Part shown: piece by piece, positions 13,134 to 14,211 of the stretch
Numbering within the stretch: the stretch's first letter is position 1
Layout of the letters: every line of letters starts with the position of its first letter
NCBI GenBank assembly: GCA_036003885.1
Contig: DASYSA010000644.1
Location: forward strand, 1-14,211
Length of the DNA: 14,211 bases
From: DASYSA01 sp036003885
Lineage (GTDB): Bacteria; Acidobacteriota; Blastocatellia; UBA7656
Reading direction: 5' to 3'
Position numbers and translations under genes: made by a program
The notes under the pieces: generated by a model
What the model was told of the DNA's origin: nothing
Database searches by the model: none
Seen by the model: the letters and a program-made list of their open reading frames with translations, nothing else

Positions 13134-14177
13134 CTATTTCATCGGCGGAGGCCACTGGCCAACGGCTTCGGCGATCTCCTTGCCATTCATGAATGCAGAG
13201 ACCCGGGCGAGCTTTCCATCCTTCACGTGAACGATCGCGGCGCGATGAACTGCAAATGGTTTGTTCGATGCCACCAGGCGGCCGAGTTGGCCTTTCAGCG
13301 TGCCGCGCACGACGGTCTTCACGAGAACAAACTCGCCGACGCCGAGGATAGTGGTGATCTCCGTGGCCGCGTCGGGAACCGCCCTCGTCCACTTGGAAAA
13401 CCAGGCCTTCACGTTCCGTTTGCCGATGAACGGCTCTTCATCTATCAACTCGTCGAGCACGGCGTCCTCGGCGATGGTCGCGAGAAACGATAGTTCATTC
13501 TTCGAATCCAGTGCTGCTAAGCTCGCCCTCACGATCGCAACGTTCTTTTCTTCGTCGGATGAGCCTCTCGCAACGTAGACTTTCAGCTCGGTCGGGAGTG
13601 TCGGAAGGGCGCGCGCCGGAGTCGCGCCGAACACGCCCATCTGGGCCATAGGCGTCAGGCTGTCCAGATATCGGTGCTCCTCCCCGATGAGCCCGGATGG
13701 ATGAAATCGATAGAAGAGGAGACCTTCATGTCCCATAGCCTGGCCGCCGGGAGTTCGGCCATTGACGCCATAGTGGACGACGGCATGGATGCCTTTTTTC
13801 CAGACGGAGTAGAACGCGAGCCGGGCACCGGGAAACTCGCGCAGGAGCTCAACTTCGTATTGCTCGATGGCGTCGCGTCCCTTGATCTCGCCGCCACCAA
13901 AAATGGTGATCACGGCATCTTGAGCGTAGAGACTCGCATAGCTTTTGGCGTCGCCAGCGTTGACGGCTCTCATCATCTGATTGAGAGCGGTTATTTGCCG
14001 GTCTTCCATTCGTTCCTCGCCGGTTCGCTTTGATGGGAATCGGATTGTCTCGCCAATGATCGGGGTGCCGAAAACCCTCTGATCGGCGGTCGTATTTTGC
14101 ACCCCCAACTCACTGACGGTCGTCAGTAGCAACAAGGCAAAAACATATACCAATGGCTTCATAGAGAAGCGTTCCAT
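13134..14177 (-). CDS. Exported protein with two NTF2/SnoaL-like domains
   Basis: The 347-aa frame runs from ATG 14177 to TAG at 13134; a second ATG at 14162 (MKPLVYVFALLLLTTV) would serve as well, and neither has a strong ribosome binding site. The N-terminus has a hydrophobic stretch suited to a signal peptide or anchor. Residues about 57-185 (QITALNQMMRAVNAGDAKSYASLYAQDAVI, then GGEIKGRDAIEQY) and about 210-340 (SLAALDSKNELSFLATIAEDAVLDELIDEE, then FIGKRNVKAWF) each follow the cone-shaped NTF2-like fold pattern: helix, a TEDAV-type turn, the G-R-AI/VKAWF helix, and long strands ending in GKLARVSAF. SnoaL-like proteins range from small-molecule isomerases to non-catalytic ligand binders; no specific reaction can be named. 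The first copy keeps weaker family features than the second. It is the first gene of a likely two-gene unit with the FG-GAP gene. Confidence 0.75.
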   Translation of the reverse strand: MERFSMKPLVYVFALLLLTTVSELGVQNTTADQRVFGTPIIGETIRFPSKRTGEERMEDRQITALNQMMRAVNAGDAKSYASLYAQDAVITIFGGGEIKGRDAIEQYEVELLREFPGARLAFYSVWKKGIHAVVHYGVNGRTPGGQAMGHEGLLFYRFHPSGLIGEEHRYLDSLTPMAQMGVFGATPARALPTLPTELKVYVARGSSDEEKNVAIVRASLAALDSKNELSFLATIAEDAVLDELIDEEPFIGKRNVKAWFSKWTRAVPDAATEITTILGVGEFVLVKTVVRGTLKGQLGRLVASNKPFAVHRAAIVHVKDGKLARVSAFMNGKEIAEAVGQWPPPMK

Positions 14178-14211
14178 CGTGAGATTACCTGCAGCCTCCG
14201 ATCGGGCAGCG

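Overview
The window looks like a piece of a moderately GC-rich bacterial chromosome. I cannot place it firmly. The mix of an NADPH-type glutamate synthase, a citramalate synthase, FG-GAP and NTF2-like secreted proteins, and AT-rich inverted repeats built from short GAAATGC units would suit a soil Acidobacteriota or a similar deep-branching Gram-negative phylum, but no rRNA or other marker is present. No phage, transposase, CRISPR or tRNA feature was seen.

Layout. (1) Bases 3-1154: the 3' part of a polysaccharide flippase gene, followed by a strong hairpin (1225-1287). (2) Bases 1290-1847: a long regulatory spacer. It contains candidate operator half-sites, a possible weak promoter, a 49-codon leader peptide ORF with a run of Leu/Ile/Val codons close to its end, and just after it a 20-bp-class terminator hairpin. 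A competing pairing overlaps the leader stop codon. This is the architecture of a ribosome-mediated branched-chain amino acid attenuator. (3) Bases 1848-10859: gltB, gltD, cimA and ilvE, all on + and probably one transcription unit. (4) Bases 10970-11926: a LysR-type regulator gene, also on +. (5) Bases 11972-14177: two genes on -, converging on the LysR gene. They encode a secreted seven-repeat FG-GAP beta-propeller and a protein with two NTF2/SnoaL-like domains.

How the genes fit together. GltBD makes glutamate from glutamine and 2-oxoglutarate with NADPH. CimA condenses pyruvate with acetyl-CoA to citramalate, the first step of the threonine-independent route to 2-oxobutyrate and isoleucine. 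IlvE uses glutamate to aminate the branched-chain 2-oxo acids. The unit therefore supplies both the carbon skeleton and the amino donor for isoleucine. The leader peptide, whose critical run is dominated by Ile codons, would make its transcription depend on charged tRNA-Ile (and tRNA-Val/Leu).

A second theme is that three spacers of this transcription unit (gltB-gltD, gltD-cimA, ilvE-lysR) are filled with imperfect inverted repeats made of short tandem units. Each begins within a few bases of the upstream stop codon. Two of them belong to the same family. These look like REP- or MITE-like dispersed elements.
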